Positions 16,397 to 29,968 of a stretch of 64,000 bases of DNA are shown here, one piece after another. Every line of letters begins with the position of its first letter. The stretch's first letter is position 1. This stretch comes from Cellulomonas shaoxiangyii (GTDB taxonomy: Bacteria > Actinomycetota > Actinomycetes > Actinomycetales > Cellulomonadaceae): NCBI RefSeq assembly GCF_004798685.1, contig NZ_CP039291.1, positions 930,001 to 994,000 of the forward strand. Reading direction: 5' to 3'. Under the pieces are notes generated by a model. The model was not told the DNA's origin. It did not search any database and saw only the letters and a program-made list of their open reading frames with translations. The position numbers were made by a program, and so were the translations under genes.

Positions 16397-19108
16397 GTGC
16401 AGGTGGGAACATCGACCGGCGGCGTCGCCGAGGGTGCGCGGGCCGATCGAGCGGCGCTGGTCGTCGACGCCCGCGCGCTCGAGGCAGCGCTCGACGCCGA
16501 CGCCGCGGACCTCCCGGCACGCGTCGCGGACGTGGTCGAGCGCGCCCGGCGCGCGGACGAGCCCGAGGCGCTCGCGTGGGGGCTGCGGGCGTGGGCGGTG
16601 CTCCGCCGTCGGGACAACGACCCGGCGGGGGCGGTCCGGCTCCTGCGCGAGGCACGCACGGTCGCGCAGCGCGACGGCCGGCCCGTCCTCGAGGCCTGGG
16701 TGCTCGCGAGCCGCTCCGTCGCGGAGCTGGAGCGGGGACGCACGACCCGCGCGCGGGCGGACGCCGAGGCAGCGCTCGCCCTCGCGGAGCGCGCGGCGCC
16801 GGATGACCGCGACGGCGCGCGGGCCGTGCACGCCCGCGTGCAGCTGCAGCTCGCGGTCATGGAGCACAACGCGGGACGACTGGTGGACGCCGAGGCGCGG
16901 TACCGGGCGTTCCTGCGCGAGGTCCCCGCCGACAGCCCGGACGCGGTCCGCGGCGCGAACAACCTCGCCGTCCTGCTCGTGGCACGGGCCGACTTCGACG
17001 AGGCGCTCGTCTGGGCGGAGCGCGCGGTCGCCGCGGCAGCAGGGCTGGCTCCGTCGCTGCGCTCGTGGCCGCACCTGACGCGTGCGCTCGTCCACGTCCA
17101 GGCGGGGCGGCTCGCGGCCGGGCTGCGCGACCTCGAGCGCGCGGCGGCCGCGTCCGAGGCCGCGGGGCAGTCCTCGGCGGAGTACTACGTGGAGTACGCC
17201 GACGCCATGCGTGAGATGCGCCTGCTGCCCGAGGCGGTGGCCGCGGGCGAGCGTGCCCTGACGGAGCTCGCCGCCGCCGGTGCGGGCCTCGTCGCGGTCG
17301 ACGCCGAGATCTCGCTCGCGGAGACGCTGCTCATGACCGGCGACGCGGAGCGTGCGGTCCTGCACGCGGAGGGCGCCCGGGCGCGCGCCCGGGCGCAGCG
17401 CCGGCCCGGCACGCACGACCGTGCCGTGGTCGTCGCCGCCGAGGCGCGCCTGCACACGGCCGCGGCGAGCGTGGCCGATCTCGCGGCCGCGCGCCGCGCG
17501 GCGCGGCGGCTGCACGCCTCGGGGGACGTGGCGGCCGCGGCCGGGGCCGCCCTCGTGTCGGGGCGCGTCGCGGCGGCGCTCGGGCTGGACCGGCAGGCCG
17601 TCGCGGCGCTGCGGAGCGCCGCCGACCTCGGCCGGCGGGGGTCCCTGCCGGTGCGCATCCGCGCCCGCCTGGCGGCCGCGCTCGTGGCCCGGAGCGCCGG
17701 GGCGGACGCGGCCGTCCTGGCCGAGTGCCGGGCGGGACTGCGCGACCTCGCGCGCCATCGTGCGGCGCTCCCGACCATGGAGCTGCGCGCCCTCGCGTCG
17801 GGGCACGGGGCGGAGCTGGGCGAGCTGGGGCTCGACGTCGTGGTCCGGCAGGGATCGGCCGCACGCGTGCTCCGCTGGATGGAGCAGACGCGCGCCGCCG
17901 CGCTGCTCGCCCGGCTGCCCGTCGACGACCTGGATCCCACCCCGTCGCCGGACCGTGCCCGCCCGGTGACGCACGCCGCCGGCGGCCCCATCCCCGCCGG
18001 CGGCCCCGTCCCCGCCGGCGGGCCGGTCGCGCGGTCCGTGATCGTGGCGGACGAGCAGGGTGCGGCCGAGGCGCGGCGGTCGGCGTGGCTGCGGGAGGTG
18101 GGCCCCGCGGGCCCGGTGGCGCACCGGGTGCCGGGCATCGTCGACCTGCGCGCCGCCCTCGACGGCCGGGTGCTCGTCGAGTACGGGCGGCACGAGGGCC
18201 GGCTCGTCGCCGTCGTGGTCACGGCGCGCGGCGCCCGCGTGGTGGACGTGGGCCCGGCCGAGGCCGAGGTCGCGCAGCAGCTGCGGGCGCTGGTGTTCGC
18301 GCTGCGGCGACTGGTCGACCCGCGGGGGCCGGCGGCAGCCGCGGCGGCGCGCACGAGTGCCGACCTGCGGCTCGCCGTGCTGCGGCGCCTCCTCGTGGAG
18401 CCGCTGGCCGTCGACCCCGCGGACGAGCTGGTCGTCGTGCCGGTCGGGCTCCTGCACGGCGTGCCGTGGTCGGCGCTCCACGACGGGCCGGTCGGGCTGG
18501 CGCCCTCGGCCACGACGTGGGCGCGCAGCCGGGCGCGGACGGCGGACGGCAGCGGCGGCGTCGTCCTCGTCGCAGGCCCGGGCCTGCACGGGGCGCAGGA
18601 GGAGGTGGACGTGCTCCGGCGCCTGCACCCGGACGCCCTCGTGCTGGGAGCGGGGGAGAGCGTGGCGGACCGCGTCGTGCGTGCCGTGGCGACGGCCGAC
18701 CTCGCGCACCTCGCCTGCCACGGGTCGCTGCGTGCGGACAACCCGATGTTCTCCGCGGTCGTCCTGGCGGACGGTCCCGTCACGGTGCAGGAGCTGCACC
18801 GTGCGGGCGTCGCGCCGCGCCGGCTCGTCCTCGCGTCCTGCCACTCGGGCGCCGACGTCGCGTACGCGGGCGACGAGGTGCTGGGGCTGGTCTCGGCGGT
18901 GCTGGCCCGGGGGACCGCGGGCGTCGTCGCGAGCATCGCGGCCGTCCCCGACGTCGAGGTCGTCGACCTCATGCGCGCGTTGCACGAGCGTCTTGCGGTC
19001 GGGGAGACGATGGCCCGGGCGCTGCACGGGGCGCGCGCCACCGTGGACCGCGACACGCCGGCCGGGTTCGTGAACTGGTGCACGTTCGGGGCGCACGGCG
19101 CGGCGTGA
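16397..19108 (+). CDS. TPR-CHAT domain protease
   Basis: 903 residues from GTG. Residues 1 to about 520 are an Ala/Arg-rich alpha solenoid of TPR-like repeats (for example PAGAVRLLREARTVAQRDG and VDAEARYRAFLREVPADSP). A Gly/Pro linker with PAGGP repeats (about 527-545) follows, then a C-terminal CHAT domain. The caspase-like dyad is complete: His775 in AHLACHGSLRADNP and Cys815 in LVLASCHSGAD. There is no signal peptide. CHAT proteases act as switchable effectors in other bacterial systems (for example TPR-CHAT of type III-E CRISPR, and gasdermin-activating proteases). The divergent subtilase and sigma factor suggest a proteolytic cascade here. The assignment is strong; the role is not known. 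Confidence 0.93.
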   Translation: MQVGTSTGGVAEGARADRAALVVDARALEAALDADAADLPARVADVVERARRADEPEALAWGLRAWAVLRRRDNDPAGAVRLLREARTVAQRDGRPVLEAWVLASRSVAELERGRTTRARADAEAALALAERAAPDDRDGARAVHARVQLQLAVMEHNAGRLVDAEARYRAFLREVPADSPDAVRGANNLAVLLVARADFDEALVWAERAVAAAAGLAPSLRSWPHLTRALVHVQAGRLAAGLRDLERAAAASEAAGQSSAEYYVEYADAMREMRLLPEAVAAGERALTELAAAGAGLVAVDAEISLAETLLMTGDAERAVLHAEGARARARAQRRPGTHDRAVVVAAEARLHTAAASVADLAAARRAARRLHASGDVAAAAGAALVSGRVAAALGLDRQAVAALRSAADLGRRGSLPVRIRARLAAALVARSAGADAAVLAECRAGLRDLARHRAALPTMELRALASGHGAELGELGLDVVVRQGSAARVLRWMEQTRAAALLARLPVDDLDPTPSPDRARPVTHAAGGPIPAGGPVPAGGPVARSVIVADEQGAAEARRSAWLREVGPAGPVAHRVPGIVDLRAALDGRVLVEYGRHEGRLVAVVVTARGARVVDVGPAEAEVAQQLRALVFALRRLVDPRGPAAAAAARTSADLRLAVLRRLLVEPLAVDPADELVVVPVGLLHGVPWSALHDGPVGLAPSATTWARSRARTADGSGGVVLVAGPGLHGAQEEVDVLRRLHPDALVLGAGESVADRVVRAVATADLAHLACHGSLRADNPMFSAVVLADGPVTVQELHRAGVAPRRLVLASCHSGADVAYAGDEVLGLVSAVLARGTAGVVASIAAVPDVEVVDLMRALHERLAVGETMARALHGARATVDRDTPAGFVNWCTFGAHGAA

Positions 19109-19136
19109 CCGGTGGCCGGTGCGGCGTCGCTGCGAT

Positions 19137-19165
19137 TTGGTCCACCTGACCGCGTGGCGTACGCT
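19137..19165 (+). promoter_or_regulatory. Promoter of rplJ-rplL
   Basis: TTGGTC (-35) and TACGCT (-10) with a 17-bp spacer. It starts 28 nt after the CHAT stop and gives a leader of ~210 nt before rplJ. Confidence 0.65.
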
Positions 19166-19171
19166 GGCCCC

Positions 19172-19340
19172 GCCCAAGACCGTCGGTCGTCGGTCCGCTC
19201 GTCGGACCGGCCGAAGCTCCGCGACAGCGGGGGCCTGCGCAGGCGAGACTCACCGGACACCTGTCCGTCCACGTGCTTCGTGCCGTGCGGCGGAGCCTGT
19301 CCTGCCGAGCCCCGCGCCTGCGCGGGGCTCTTCTGTTTGT
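19172..19340 (+). promoter_or_regulatory. rplJ leader (L10 leader-like) with attenuator hairpin
   Basis: The leader includes several potential hairpins and the stretch CCGAAGCTCCGCGACAGCGG followed by GGCCTGCGCAGGC, which recalls the L10 leader RNA consensus. It ends in a perfect 10-bp stem (19307-19316 with 19321-19330, loop CCTG) followed by TTCTGTTT, a textbook intrinsic terminator placed before the rplJ start. L10, bound as the L10-L12 complex, represses this operon in many bacteria. The L10-leader assignment is by resemblance and position. Confidence 0.55.
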
Positions 19341-19381
19341 CGGGGTGGCATGCCGGCGGCACCCTGATCGGAAGGAATGCC

Positions 19382-19915
19382 ATGGCGAGGCCGGACAAGG
19401 CAGCCGCCGTCGCGGAGCTCACGGAGCGTTTCCGTGACTCCAACGCGGCCGTGCTGACCGAGTACCGCGGGCTCACCGTCGCGCAGCTCAAGACGCTGCG
19501 CAAGGCGCTCGGCGGGAACGCTCAGTACGCCGTGGTGAAGAACACGCTGACCGCGATCGCGGCCAAGGAAGCCGGCCTCGAGGGCCTCGACGACGGGCTC
19601 GCGGGCCCGTCGGCGATCGCCTTCGTCACCGGCGACCCGGTCGAGGCGGCCAAGGGTCTGCGTGACTTCGCCCGTGCGAACCCTGCGCTGGTCATCAAGG
19701 GGGGCGTGCTCGACGGGCGCCCGCTGACCGCGGAGGACATCACCAAGCTCGCGGACCTCGAGTCCCGCGAGGTGCTGCTGGCGAAGGCTGCCGGCGCGAT
19801 GAAGGCCAAGCTCTACCAGGCCGCGTACCTGTTCACGGCTCCTGCCTCGCAGGCCGTGCGCACCGTCGAGGCCCTGCGCGCGAAGCGCGAGGAGTCGTCC
19901 GACGCCGCTGCCTGA
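19382..19915 (+). CDS. rplJ: 50S ribosomal protein L10
   Basis: 177 residues. The start [20 protein letters not shown] is fixed by GGAAGGAATGCC just before the ATG; the frame is open farther upstream, but through the leader. The N-terminal 23S-binding domain has [20 protein letters not shown] and [13 protein letters not shown]; the C-terminal helix that holds the L7/L12 dimers ends [14 protein letters not shown]. Together with rplL it builds the ribosomal stalk. It is expressed apart from rplKA here. Confidence 0.97.
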   Translation: MARPDKAAAVAELTERFRDSNAAVLTEYRGLTVAQLKTLRKALGGNAQYAVVKNTLTAIAAKEAGLEGLDDGLAGPSAIAFVTGDPVEAAKGLRDFARANPALVIKGGVLDGRPLTAEDITKLADLESREVLLAKAAGAMKAKLYQAAYLFTAPASQAVRTVEALRAKREESSDAAA

Positions 19916-20008
19916 GCCCGACGCTCAGCCTGCAGCTCTCGTAGCAACACACCAGAACCCCCGCCGCCGACCACCGGTCGACGGGTCAGAACGGAAGGAA
20001 CCGCCACC

Positions 20009-20401
20009 ATGGCGAAGCTCACCACCGACGAGCTCATCGACGCGTTCAAGGAGCTCACCCTCCTCGAGCTCTCCGAGTTCGTGAAGGCCTTCGAGGACGT
20101 CTTCGACGTCACCGCCGCCGCGCCGGCCGCCGTCGCGGTCGCCGCCCCCGCCGGCGGTGGCGCCGCCGACGCCCCGGCCGAGGAGGAGAAGGACTCCTTC
20201 GACGTCATCCTCGAGGCCGCCGGTGACAAGAAGATCCAGGTCATCAAGGAGGTGCGTGCCCTCACGAGCCTCGGCCTGAAGGAGGCCAAGGACCTCGTCG
20301 ACGGCGCGCCGAAGGCGGTCATCGAGGGCGCGAACAAGGAGACGGCCGACAAGGCCAAGGCTGCCCTCGAGGGCGCCGGCGCCACGGTCACGCTCAAGTG
20401 A
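20009..20401 (+). CDS. rplL: 50S ribosomal protein L7/L12
   Basis: 130 residues. The N-terminal dimerisation domain is [20 protein letters not shown] onward, followed by an Ala/Pro/Gly hinge (about 40-58). The C-terminal factor-binding domain has [20 protein letters not shown] and KALVDGAPK-like residues (LVDGAPKAV). AGAACGGAAGGAACC gives a strong ribosome-binding site. Four to six copies per ribosome recruit and stimulate translational GTPases such as the EF-G and EF-Tu encoded downstream. Confidence 0.97.
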   Translation: MAKLTTDELIDAFKELTLLELSEFVKAFEDVFDVTAAAPAAVAVAAPAGGGAADAPAEEEKDSFDVILEAAGDKKIQVIKEVRALTSLGLKEAKDLVDGAPKAVIEGANKETADKAKAALEGAGATVTLK

Positions 20402-20456
20402 TCCGGCCCGGCCGGGCCGCCTGACGCACGTCACGCCCGACCGGACCAGCCACGCA

Positions 20457-20498
20457 CGACGAGGCCCGCACCCCCCTCGGGGAGTGCGGGCCTCGTCG
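20457..20498. terminator. Bidirectional terminator after rplL
   Basis: Perfect 15-bp stem (20457-20471 with 20484-20498) around a C/G-rich 12-nt loop, between the convergent rplL and the minus-strand membrane-protein gene. Confidence 0.8.
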
Positions 20499-20530
20499 CG
20501 CCCGCCTCGGTGCAGGCCCGGGGTCCGCAC

Positions 20531-21154
20531 TCAGCCGTGGTGCCCGCCGCCGACGAGCCCGTGCAGCCCGTGCGGGACGGCGTGCGCGCCGGCCTCCGTC
20601 GCCGCGAGCCCGTTCACGGTGGCCGCCGACGCGAGCAGCGCGCCGGCGGCGAGGAGACCCAGCCTCGCCCACACGCCCGACCTCGCACCGGTCCGCGCGC
20701 CGAGGCGACCCGCGACCGCGAGCAGCACCCCGCCGACCACGCCCAGCCCGGCCGCGGTGAGCTCGGCCGTGCCGGCCTGCGCGGTCGCGAGGCCCACGAG
20801 CAGCGCCGCGGCACCCGACGCCGCCACGAGCGGGCCGCCGACCCGCAGGTGCCGTCCGTCCCCGCGCAGCGCGAGCACGGCGGCCACCAGGGCGGCGGCG
20901 CCCAGCGGGAGCAGCAGGAGTGCCGCGGGCACGTGGTGGTCGAGGTGACCGGCGCCGAGACCCACGAGCACGAGCCCGGTCCCGAGCGCCGCGTACCCGC
21001 CCCAGGTGCGTGCGGTGAAGACGCCCGTCGCCTCCTGCGGCCAGGGGTCGTGCGCGTCGGCCGCACCGCCCGCCGCGTCCGCGGGTGCGGACGCGGCGGG
21101 ACGGCGGCGGGACGCGGTGCGCCGGGGGAGCGGACTCGCCCCGGCGGTGCTCAC
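20531..21154 (-). CDS. Multi-helix membrane protein of unknown function
   Basis: 207 residues from a GTG that overlaps the end of the upstream DUF4383 gene by 4 bp. After a ~50-residue Ala/Arg/Pro-rich N-terminus there are about five hydrophobic segments (for example YAALGTGLVLVGLGAGHLDH and LGVVGGVLLAVAGRLG). The tail is His/Gly-rich (HAVPHGLHGLVGGGHHG), with several histidines that could bind metal. I do not recognise a family. The tight coupling to DUF4383 suggests a shared membrane role. Confidence 0.75.
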   Translation of the reverse strand: MSTAGASPLPRRTASRRRPAASAPADAAGGAADAHDPWPQEATGVFTARTWGGYAALGTGLVLVGLGAGHLDHHVPAALLLLPLGAAALVAAVLALRGDGRHLRVGGPLVAASGAAALLVGLATAQAGTAELTAAGLGVVGGVLLAVAGRLGARTGARSGVWARLGLLAAGALLASAATVNGLAATEAGAHAVPHGLHGLVGGGHHG

Positions 21155-21558
21155 GCGGTGCGCGTGCGGTCGGTGGCCGCCCGGTCCGCGCCGAGGCCGA
21201 CGCCGAGCAGGATGATCGCGGTGCCGAAGTGCAGCACGTTGTCGGCGCCGTTCAGAGCCAGGATGTTGGCCTCGGTGTCGATGATGAACAGGCCGAGGAT
21301 GCCGACCAGCAGGTAGACGACACCGACCGTGATGTTCATCCGGCGGGCCGCCGCGACCGTGCGCGACGAGGCCAGCAGCGCGATCCCGATGACGAGGTGC
21401 ACGATGTTGTGGAGCGGGTTCACCTCGAACCCGAGGAGCGGCTCGCCCTCCTGGCTCGCGAACGGCAGGCCGCCCGTGACGAGGAACCCGGCGAGGCCGA
21501 TGAGCGTGTACACGACGCCGAAGATCGTGGCGACGAGGCGGTTCGGGGACTGCGACAT
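21151..21558 (-). CDS. DUF4383 family membrane protein
   Basis: 135 residues with four predicted membrane helices: VATIFGVVYTLIGLAGFLVT, a central helix around NIVHLVIGIALLASS, ITVGVVYLLVGILGLFI and VLHFGTAIILLGVGLG. The conserved NPLHNIVHL and NGADNVLHF motifs match the DUF4383 family, common in actinobacteria and of unknown function. The ATG is supported by GAGAGAGGTCACC. First gene of a two-gene operon running away from rpoB. Confidence 0.85.
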   Translation of the reverse strand: MSQSPNRLVATIFGVVYTLIGLAGFLVTGGLPFASQEGEPLLGFEVNPLHNIVHLVIGIALLASSRTVAAARRMNITVGVVYLLVGILGLFIIDTEANILALNGADNVLHFGTAIILLGVGLGADRAATDRTRTA

Positions 21559-21875
21559 GGTGACCTCTCTCCGGGGCGCCTGCCCCTGACGTCCGGTTGC
21601 GACCTGCCGGCACGGGGTCCGTGCCGGTGATTCGTCCTGCTTTCGGAGCGTATGGGCGTGCCGATCGGCCTGCACGGCGGGGCGGGAGCCGCCGGCGCCG
21701 GCTGCCGGTCGGCTTTCCGCATCGCGTGGCGTGTGCCACCATGTCCACCGCGACGACGGTGTCGCGGACCGACGGATCGCACTCCGCACCAGCACGAGCG
21801 CGGTGGGTGACGTCGGACGAGGACCTCGGGTCGACCGGGCGGCGACGGAGCCGCGCGCGTTCCGGTTCCCGGGGG
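21559..21875. other. Divergent intergenic region between DUF4383 and the rpoB promoter
   Basis: About 317 nt without a gene. It contains a 9-bp perfect inverted repeat, CCGGCACGG/CCGTGCCGG with loop GGT (21607-21627), close to the DUF4383 start. On the minus strand there is a CATACGCT sequence (around 21646-21655) that could serve as its -10. I see nothing else of note. Confidence 0.5.
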
Positions 21876-21904
21876 TTTACTTGGCACGCCCGGGTGGGTA
21901 TGCT
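21876..21904 (+). promoter_or_regulatory. Promoter of rpoB-rpoC
   Basis: TTTACT (-35) and TATGCT (-10) with a 17-bp spacer. An overlapping TTGGCA at 21881 is too close to the -10 to serve. A leader of ~145 nt precedes rpoB. Confidence 0.6.
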
Positions 21905-22055
21905 ATCGCTTTGCGCTGGCCTGTGCCGCGACCCCGTATAACCCGAGCCCCCTCCCGTCGTTCGTGCGCGACGCAAGGTGGGCTCGCTCGGCCGGGGGGT
22001 CGCGACCAGCCGGGCTACGCGCAGCGTGCACTCCATCCGCAGGGAAGGACCCCCC

Positions 22056-25000
22056 TTGGCTGCCTCGCGCACCCCTTCTGCTCCGTCCGCCGACGCGATC
22101 GCCAACCGCACCGCGTCGCGCCGCATCTCCTTCGCCAAGATCTCCGAGCCGCTCGAGGTCCCCGACCTGCTGGGTCTGCAGACCGAGAGCTTCGACTGGC
22201 TCCTGGGCAACGAGCGCTGGCAGGCCCGTGTGGCAGCCGCCCTCGAGGCGGGGCGCACCGACGTGCCGGAGACCGCCGGCCTGGAGGAGATCTTCGAGGA
22301 GATCTCCCCGATCGAGGACTTCGGCGGGACGATGTCCCTCTCCTTCCGCGAGCACCGGTTCGAGCCGCCGAAGTACACGGCCGAGGAGTGCAAGGAGAAG
22401 GACTTCACGTACGCCGCGCCGCTGTTCGTCACGGCCGAGTTCGTCAACTACACGACCGGTGAGATCAAGTCGCAGACGGTGTTCATGGGTGACTTCCCGC
22501 TCATGACCGAGCGCGGCACCTTCATCATCAACGGCACCGAGCGCGTGGTCGTCTCGCAGCTGGTCCGGTCGCCGGGCGTCTACTTCGAGCGCGTCGCCGA
22601 CAAGACGTCGGACAAGGACGTGCTCACCGCGAAGATGATCCCGAGCCGCGGCGCGTGGCTCGAGTTCGAGATCGACAAGCGCGACAACGTCGGCGTGCGC
22701 GTCGACCGCAAGCGCAAGCAGAACGCCACGGTGCTGCTCAAGGCGCTGGGCATGACCGAGGGCGAGATCCGCGAGGAGTTCGCCGACTACCCGGCCGTGC
22801 TCGACACGCTGGACAAGGACCACGTCCAGACGCAGGACGAGGCGCTGCTCGACCTCTACCGCAAGATCCGCCCGGGCGAGCCGCCGACCGTCGAGGCCGG
22901 CCGCGCCCTGCTCGAGAACTTCTACTTCAACCCCAAGCGCTACGACCTCGCCAAGGTCGGCCGCTACAAGCTGAACAAGAAGCTCGGCCAGGACGCGCCC
23001 CTCAGCGACTCGGTGCTGTCGCTGTCGGACGTCGTCGCGACGATCAAGTACCTCGCGGCGCTGCACATCGACCGCCCGTCGCTGCCCGGCACGCGCGGCG
23101 GCGAGGCGATCGAGCTGCGCGTCGAGCCGGACGACATCGACCACTTCGGCAACCGCCGCATCCGTGCGGTCGGCGAGCTCATCCAGAACCAGGTCCGCAC
23201 GGGCCTGTCCCGGATGGAGCGGGTCGTGCGCGAGCGGATGACGACGCAGGACGTCGAGGCGATCACGCCGCAGACCCTCATCAACATCCGCCCCGTCGTG
23301 GCCTCCATCAAGGAGTTCTTCGGGACGAGCCAGCTGTCGCAGTTCATGGACCAGAACAACCCGCTCGCGGGCCTGACGCACAAGCGGCGTCTGTCCGCCC
23401 TGGGCCCGGGTGGTCTGTCCCGCGACCGCGCCGGCATGGAGGTCCGTGACGTCCACCCGTCGCACTACGGCCGCATGTGCCCGATCGAGACGCCCGAGGG
23501 CCCGAACATCGGCCTCATCGGGTCGCTCGCGACGTACGGGCGCATCAACCCGTTCGGCTTCGTCGAGACCCCGTACCGCAAGGTCGTCGAGGGTCGCGTG
23601 ACGGACGAGGTCGCGTACCTGACGGCCGACGACGAGGACCGCTACGTCATCGCGCAGGCCAACGCGCCGCTCCAGGCCGACGGCCACTTCGCCGAGGACC
23701 GCGTCCTGGTCCGGACCAAGGGCGGCGAGGTGGAGTTCATCCCCGCCGACGCCGTGGACTACATGGACGTCTCGCCGCGCCAGATGGTGTCGGTCGCGAC
23801 CGCCCTCATCCCGTTCCTCGAGCACGACGACGCGAACCGTGCCCTCATGGGCGCGAACATGCAGCGCCAGGCCGTGCCGCTGGTCCGCTCCGAGGCGCCG
23901 CTCGTCGGCACCGGCATGGAGCGTCGTGCGGCCGTCGACGCGGGCGACGTCATCGTCGCGTCGAAGCCGGGCGTGGTCACCGAGGTGTCGGCCGACCTGA
24001 TCACGATCGCCAACGACGACGCGACCACGTCGACGTACCGGGTGGCGAAGTTCCGCCGCTCGAACCAGGGCACGAGCTACAACCAGCGCGTGCTGGTCGA
24101 CGAGGGCGCACGCGTCGAGGTCGGCTCCGTGCTGGCCGACGGCCCGGCGACGGACGAGGGCGAGCTCGCGCTCGGCCGCAACCTGCTCGTGGCGTTCATG
24201 TCGTGGGAGGGCCACAACTACGAGGACGCGATCATCCTGTCGCAGCGCCTCGTGCAGGACGACGTCCTGTCCTCGATCCACATCGAGGAGCACGAGGTCG
24301 ACGCGCGCGACACGAAGCTGGGCCCCGAGGAGATCACGCGGGACATCCCGAACGTCTCCGAGGAGGTCCTGGCCGACCTCGACGAGCGCGGCATCATCCG
24401 CATCGGCGCCGAGGTCGCGGCGGGCGACATCCTCGTCGGCAAGGTCACGCCCAAGGGCGAGACCGAGCTGACGCCGGAGGAGCGCCTGCTCCGCGCGATC
24501 TTCGGCGAGAAGGCGCGCGAGGTCCGCGACACGTCGCTCAAGGTGCCGCACGGCGAGTCCGGCACGGTCATCGAGGTGCGCACGTTCAGCCGGGACGACG
24601 GCGACGAGCTGCCCGCCGGCGTGAACGAGCTGGTCCGCGTGTACATCGCCCAGCGCCGCAAGATCACGGACGGCGACAAGCTCGCCGGCCGGCACGGCAA
24701 CAAGGGCGTCATCTCGAAGATCCTGCCCGTCGAGGACATGCCGTTCCTCGAGGACGGCACCGCCGTCGACGTGGTGCTGAACCCGCTCGGTGTGCCCGGC
24801 CGCATGAACGTCGGCCAGGTCCTCGAGACGCACCTCGGCTGGGTGGCGAAGCAGGGCTGGGACATCGAGCTGGCCGAGGGCAAGGCGCAGTGGACCGCGG
24901 GCGTGCCCGAGGTCGCGCACCGCTCGCAGCCGGGCAACCCGGTCGCGACGCCGGTCTTCGACGGCGTTCCGGAGGAGACCCTCACGGGTCTGCTCTCGGC

Positions 25001-25562
25001 CACGCTGCCCAACCGTGACGGCGAGCGCATGGTCGCCGGCGACGGCAAGGCGCGGCTGTTCGACGGCCGCTCCGGCGAGCCGTTCCCGGAGCCGGTGGCC
25101 GTCGGCTACATGTACATCCTCAAGCTCCACCACCTCGTGGACGACAAGATCCACGCCCGGTCGACCGGCCCGTACTCGATGATCACGCAGCAGCCGCTCG
25201 GTGGTAAGGCCCAGTTCGGCGGCCAGCGGTTCGGCGAGATGGAGGTGTGGGCCCTCGAGGCGTACGGCGCCGCCTACACGCTGCAGGAGCTGCTCACCAT
25301 CAAGTCGGACGACGTCCCGGGCCGCGTGAAGGTCTACGAGGCGATCGTCAAGGGCGAGAACATCCCGGACTCCGGCATCCCGGAGTCGTTCAAGGTCCTG
25401 CTCAAGGAGATGCAGTCGCTCTGCCTGAACGTCGAGGTGCTGTCCTCGGACGGCGTCTCCATCGACATGAAGGAGAACGACGACGAGGTCTACCGCGCCG
25501 CGGAGGAGCTCGGCATCGACCTGTCGCGGCGACCGAACGCCAGCAGCGTCGAGGAGATCTGA
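22056..25562 (+). CDS. rpoB: DNA-directed RNA polymerase subunit beta
   Basis: 1168 residues from a TTG start. GGGAAGGACC precedes the TTG, and the resulting N-terminus LAASRT matches other actinobacterial RpoB proteins; the frame is open upstream without homology. The rifampicin pocket lies at 426-447 with the usual sensitive residues Gln429, Asp432, His442 and Ser447 (E. coli 513, 516, 526, 531). Position 438 is Ala instead of the E. coli Ser522. Catalytic-core motifs such as [14 protein letters not shown] and [17 protein letters not shown] are present. It forms the core enzyme with RpoC and RpoA, both in this window. Confidence 0.98.
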   Translation: MAASRTPSAPSADAIANRTASRRISFAKISEPLEVPDLLGLQTESFDWLLGNERWQARVAAALEAGRTDVPETAGLEEIFEEISPIEDFGGTMSLSFREHRFEPPKYTAEECKEKDFTYAAPLFVTAEFVNYTTGEIKSQTVFMGDFPLMTERGTFIINGTERVVVSQLVRSPGVYFERVADKTSDKDVLTAKMIPSRGAWLEFEIDKRDNVGVRVDRKRKQNATVLLKALGMTEGEIREEFADYPAVLDTLDKDHVQTQDEALLDLYRKIRPGEPPTVEAGRALLENFYFNPKRYDLAKVGRYKLNKKLGQDAPLSDSVLSLSDVVATIKYLAALHIDRPSLPGTRGGEAIELRVEPDDIDHFGNRRIRAVGELIQNQVRTGLSRMERVVRERMTTQDVEAITPQTLINIRPVVASIKEFFGTSQLSQFMDQNNPLAGLTHKRRLSALGPGGLSRDRAGMEVRDVHPSHYGRMCPIETPEGPNIGLIGSLATYGRINPFGFVETPYRKVVEGRVTDEVAYLTADDEDRYVIAQANAPLQADGHFAEDRVLVRTKGGEVEFIPADAVDYMDVSPRQMVSVATALIPFLEHDDANRALMGANMQRQAVPLVRSEAPLVGTGMERRAAVDAGDVIVASKPGVVTEVSADLITIANDDATTSTYRVAKFRRSNQGTSYNQRVLVDEGARVEVGSVLADGPATDEGELALGRNLLVAFMSWEGHNYEDAIILSQRLVQDDVLSSIHIEEHEVDARDTKLGPEEITRDIPNVSEEVLADLDERGIIRIGAEVAAGDILVGKVTPKGETELTPEERLLRAIFGEKAREVRDTSLKVPHGESGTVIEVRTFSRDDGDELPAGVNELVRVYIAQRRKITDGDKLAGRHGNKGVISKILPVEDMPFLEDGTAVDVVLNPLGVPGRMNVGQVLETHLGWVAKQGWDIELAEGKAQWTAGVPEVAHRSQPGNPVATPVFDGVPEETLTGLLSATLPNRDGERMVAGDGKARLFDGRSGEPFPEPVAVGYMYILKLHHLVDDKIHARSTGPYSMITQQPLGGKAQFGGQRFGEMEVWALEAYGAAYTLQELLTIKSDDVPGRVKVYEAIVKGENIPDSGIPESFKVLLKEMQSLCLNVEVLSSDGVSIDMKENDDEVYRAAEELGIDLSRRPNASSVEEI

Positions 25563-25689
25563 GGTCGAGCCCTCGCCCGGTACGCGCCGCACCCCACGGG
25601 TGCGGTGCGGTCCGGGCGGGGCGCCGACACCCCTGTTGCAGATGTACCGGTGAGCCGAACGGCCCCGGAACGCGTAGGAAGTAGGAACC

Positions 25690-29559
<3,870 letters not shown>

Positions 29560-29583
29560 CGTCGCTCCTCACCAGCACGTCCC

Positions 29584-29621
29584 CCGGGGGGCTCGTCGGC
29601 CGCGGCCGACGGGCCCCCCGG
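29584..29621 (+). terminator. Terminator after rpoC
   Basis: An 18-bp stem with one T/G wobble and a 2-nt GC turn (arms 29584-29601 and 29604-29621), 25 nt after the rpoC stop. Very stable; no T-run. Confidence 0.8.
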
Positions 29622-29656
29622 GCCGTCCCGGGCAGCCGCACGTGGCCAGGGTCTCT

Positions 29657-29685
29657 TTGACGCTCCACGATGCGCCGGGTAACGT
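29657..29685 (+). promoter_or_regulatory. Promoter of the str operon
   Basis: TTGACG (-35) and TAACGT (-10) with a 17-bp spacer, the best consensus match in the window. It starts a leader of ~275 nt before rpsL. Confidence 0.75.
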
Positions 29686-29824
29686 AGGAGACCGTGCCCG
29701 CGCCGTCGGGCCCTTGTGCGTGCACTCGACACAGCGTCCCCGGGACGTGGTCGCAGTAGCACCGGGTGGTTCCCCTCCCGTTCGGACCGGCCTCTCGAGG
29801 CCGGGCACCGCGCGGGGGAGCGGG

Positions 29825-29851
29825 GCGACACGCCCGGGCGCGGGGGTCGGA
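29825..29851 (+). promoter_or_regulatory. Leader element shared with rpsJ (copy 1)
   Basis: A 27-nt sequence beginning GCGACACGCCCG and ending GCGGGGGTCGGA is repeated with only two substitutions in the rpsJ leader at 34653-34679. The G/C-rich halves CGACACGCCCG and CGGGGGTCG can pair in part. It lies 117 nt before rpsL, within the transcribed leader. Its role is unknown; coordinate control of the two ribosomal operons is a reasonable guess. Confidence 0.7.
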
Positions 29852-29968
29852 GCGGGACGTCAGACCCACCGGGGTAGTCGCGCGACGGGCGACGATCCGG
29901 GACAAGCCGGCCGTCCAGGGTGACGGGTGCCGGTCAGACCAGAGAACACCGAACAGTTCGGAGACGTA

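Noticed and set aside
16241..19177. A 978-codon minus-strand frame opposite the CHAT gene
   Set aside because: The plus-strand CHAT protein has a full catalytic domain; the antisense translation is rich in Arg and His with no recognisable domain.
13434..19381. Separation of rplKA from rplJL considered as unique
   Set aside because: Genes between rplA and rplJ are known in other actinobacteria such as mycobacteria, so the locus itself is a known variable site. Only the gene content here is of interest.
23367..23369. RpoB Ala438 at the position of E. coli Ser522, considered as rifampicin resistance
   Set aside because: All main resistance positions (429, 432, 442, 447) are wild type, and Ala here is, as far as I recall, common in Micrococcales RpoB.
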